Positions 60,168 to 62,055 of a stretch of DNA of 62,055 bases are shown here, piece after piece (within the stretch, counting starts at the first letter, position 1; each line of letters starts with the position of its first letter). Source of the stretch: Capnocytophaga sp. GTDB lineage: Bacteria > Bacteroidota > Bacteroidia > Flavobacteriales > Flavobacteriaceae. The notes below the pieces were generated by a model. That model was not told where the DNA came from, did no database searches, and saw only the letters and a list, made by a program, of their open reading frames with translations. The position numbers and the translations under genes were made by a program. The stretch covers positions 1 to 62,055 of the forward strand of contig JAUNTM010000005.1 in NCBI GenBank assembly GCA_030538675.1. The letters run 5' to 3'.

Positions 60168-62033
60168 TTATTTTTTTTCGATTTTAAACACCAATGATTG
60201 TAACGGTGCTACATCAACTCTCACTCTGCCTACTCCGTTAGTTATTTTCATAACGGTTTGGTTTTCATCGTACAAAGCATCTTTTAGTACATATTCGCCA
60301 TCGCTTAAAAACCAACTCCCGATAACGTGCTGCGGCACTTGCAGGTCAAACCCGAAAGTATCGCTTTCGCTAAAATTCGCAACGATAATCCACTGCTCGC
60401 GGTCGTTACCACGCACAAACGAATATACTTTATCGTTGTAAAACTCCGTCCGTTCGCGATTATAGTGGTGGATGTCGGCATAACTTCCGCTGACGGTTAG
60501 GTTGAGTAATCGTTTGTAAAAATCACGTAAATTCTTTTCGGCTTCGGAAAGTTGTCCGCCGTCAAATTTTTTGTCATTTACCCAACGCTGGTGTGCCGGC
60601 ACGCCGGTATAATCAAAAATCGAAGTCCGTGAATGACTCCCGAAACCGGCATTTTCAGCTCCCTTCTCCCCTACTTCCTGACCGAAATAAATCATCACGG
60701 GGGCATCGCTCACCAACGCCGAAACCGTCATCGCGGGCTTGGCTTTTTCGGCGTATCCTGCAAATTCGGGCGAAGCAATCCGCTGTTCGTCGTGGTTTTC
60801 CAAAAAGTGGAGCATATTGTGGGCAATATCCGAGAGTTCGTGCTGCATCGGGGCGATGGCATCGGTGGAATTTCCGTAAGAAACAATCGCCCGTAGCGTG
60901 TCATACAACTGCACTTTGTCGTACAGATAATCCATTTTTCCTTTGCGGATATAGTCGCGGTACGCTTTCGGGTTGTAGATTTCCGCCAGCAAAAACGCTT
61001 CGGGATTTTGTTTTTTGATATGCGAATTGAGGTAACTCCAAAACTCCACCGGTACCATTTCCGCCATATCGTAACGGAAACCGTCCACGCCTTTTTCTAA
61101 CCAAAATAAGGCTATGTCTTTGAATTTCAACCACGTATCAGGAACGGTTTGCTGTTGCCAGAAATCGTAATGGGCATTGTAATCCTCATTTTCAAAACCT
61201 TCGGGAAGCTCGGGAAAATCTTTTGTTCCGTCGGGACGGATACCGAAATTAAGTTTTACCGTTTCGTACCAATCGTTAAAATCGGGGCTTGAATTTCTCG
61301 CACCGTTGCCCGTCCATTTGGCAGGATTTTCGTCAAAAAAACCATCTGCCAACGGATTTTTTTCACCGCCTAACGGCAAATATCCATCGGATTTAGGCAC
61401 AACGAAAGCCTCTCCCGGATTATAATAAAAATTGTTGTTCACATCGTATTGAACAGAAGTGTCATCGCCTTCGCCAAAACCTTTCACGCCTTCGGGTTTG
61501 GAAATGCTTTCGTAACGACGGGCTACGTGGTTCGGCACGATGTCCATAATGACTTTCAATCCGTTGCGGTGCGTCCGCTGAATTAAAGCTTCAAATTCTT
61601 GCAGGCGGTTTTCAGGATTGTCTGCCAAATCGGGATTGACATTGTAATAATCCTTTACGGCATACGGCGACCCTGCCCTGCCTTTGACCACATCGGGGTC
61701 ATCATCGGAAATGCCGAAAGCCGTGTAATCGCCCACAAGTGCGTGATGCGGCACGCCGGTGTACCAGATGTGGGTTGCCCCCAAATCCTTGATTTCCCGC
61801 AGGGCTCCATCGGTAAAATCCGAAAATTTGCCTACGCCGTTTTCTTCTTTCGTTCCCCACGCTTTGTTGGTCGTGTTTGTATTTCCGAAAAGACGTGTAA
61901 ATACTTGATATACAACTTTTTTGTCTGATTTCATTGCTTTATTGACGGTTTCATTTTTCTTTTGAGATGTTTGACAAGCTATAGTTCCCAAAAGAACAAC
62001 TATTGAGAGTGCGAAGATACTTTTTTTCATCAT
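60168..62033 (-). CDS. GH13 alpha-amylase-family glycoside hydrolase, lipoprotein
   Basis: A 621-residue lipoprotein (signal FALSIVVLLGTIAC). The catalytic (beta/alpha)8 barrel contains DIVPNHVARRY, GVDGFRYDMAEMVP with the nucleophile Asp322, LLAEIYN with the acid/base Glu351, and LENHDEQRIAS with Asp415. A C-terminal beta domain follows (from about 520). It should act on alpha-glucans outside the cytoplasm; the exact bond is not evident. ATG ATG at the start allows 62033 or 62030. Its promoter would lie at or past the right edge. It is cotranscribed with ypdA. Confidence 0.94.
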   Translation of the reverse strand: MMKKSIFALSIVVLLGTIACQTSQKKNETVNKAMKSDKKVVYQVFTRLFGNTNTTNKAWGTKEENGVGKFSDFTDGALREIKDLGATHIWYTGVPHHALVGDYTAFGISDDDPDVVKGRAGSPYAVKDYYNVNPDLADNPENRLQEFEALIQRTHRNGLKVIMDIVPNHVARRYESISKPEGVKGFGEGDDTSVQYDVNNNFYYNPGEAFVVPKSDGYLPLGGEKNPLADGFFDENPAKWTGNGARNSSPDFNDWYETVKLNFGIRPDGTKDFPELPEGFENEDYNAHYDFWQQQTVPDTWLKFKDIALFWLEKGVDGFRYDMAEMVPVEFWSYLNSHIKKQNPEAFLLAEIYNPKAYRDYIRKGKMDYLYDKVQLYDTLRAIVSYGNSTDAIAPMQHELSDIAHNMLHFLENHDEQRIASPEFAGYAEKAKPAMTVSALVSDAPVMIYFGQEVGEKGAENAGFGSHSRTSIFDYTGVPAHQRWVNDKKFDGGQLSEAEKNLRDFYKRLLNLTVSGSYADIHHYNRERTEFYNDKVYSFVRGNDREQWIIVANFSESDTFGFDLQVPQHVIGSWFLSDGEYVLKDALYDENQTVMKITNGVGRVRVDVAPLQSLVFKIEKK

Positions 62034-62055
62034 AATTATTTATATGGTTTTGAAA

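Overview
The window is chromosomal DNA of a member of the Bacteroidota, most likely class Flavobacteriia. The evidence is the many Bacteroidota-type promoters (TAnnTTTG at -7, often with TTG 18-21 bases upstream), the near absence of Shine-Dalgarno sequences, the gliding genes gldB and gldC, bacillithiol genes (bshB1, ypdA), a GYDIA-type GHMP kinase, a fused DAHP synthase/chorismate mutase, and many lipoproteins. No rRNA, tRNA, CRISPR array, phage or intact transposase gene was seen. The genus cannot be fixed from the sequence alone.

Layout. 1-650: an NVEAL-type exported peptide gene running off the left edge, followed by decayed repeat debris. 642-3233: a NarL-type response regulator and its TPR-containing histidine kinase. 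3402-5645: two putative lipoproteins and an outer membrane barrel. 5922-7079: an exported CarboxypepD_reg-like protein. 7271-11666: an aromatic amino acid operon (pheA, aminotransferase, tyrA, DAHP synthase/chorismate mutase). It is preceded by a Phe/Tyr-rich leader peptide and mutually exclusive RNA hairpins, a textbook attenuator and the best find in the window. 11904-14476: nitroreductase, SDR dehydrogenase, GHMP kinase. 14632-21556: a self-regulated RND efflux operon (tetR, tolC-like, membrane fusion protein, RND pump). 21812-29989: YceI lipoprotein, rsmG, an RNA methyltransferase, a thioredoxin-like lipoprotein with an aminotransferase and murB, and a large zinc metalloprotease.

30078-38083: glnS; the operon folE-cysS-yidD; gldB-gldC; a Lys/Ala-rich exported protein; tyrS; a two-helix membrane protein. 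38216-38944: a decayed GNAT-like gene next to an intact 61-residue partner, an unrecognised two-gene module. 39076-43796: fabI, a prolyl oligopeptidase and an arylsulfatase. 43987-46999: dnaG (with a TTG start set by its promoter) and a D-2-hydroxyacid dehydrogenase. 47190-47366: a structured intergenic element. 47494-51341: a TPR/HTH membrane regulator, an ECF-like sigma factor, a small Cys-rich membrane protein, and bshB1 with a glutathione peroxidase. 51555-57392: the glycerol regulon (glpD-glpK-glpF-OMP) divergent from a DeoR/GlpR-type repressor. 57665-62033: hisS, ypdA and a GH13 amylase-family lipoprotein.

At least four families of short palindromic or inverted-repeat elements sit between genes. 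They include a 199-bp MITE-like element, a C-rich 116-bp palindrome present twice, a REP-like unit present twice, and a 220-bp array of GGCGAAGCC-type units inside the efflux operon. Some of them lie inside otherwise tight operons.
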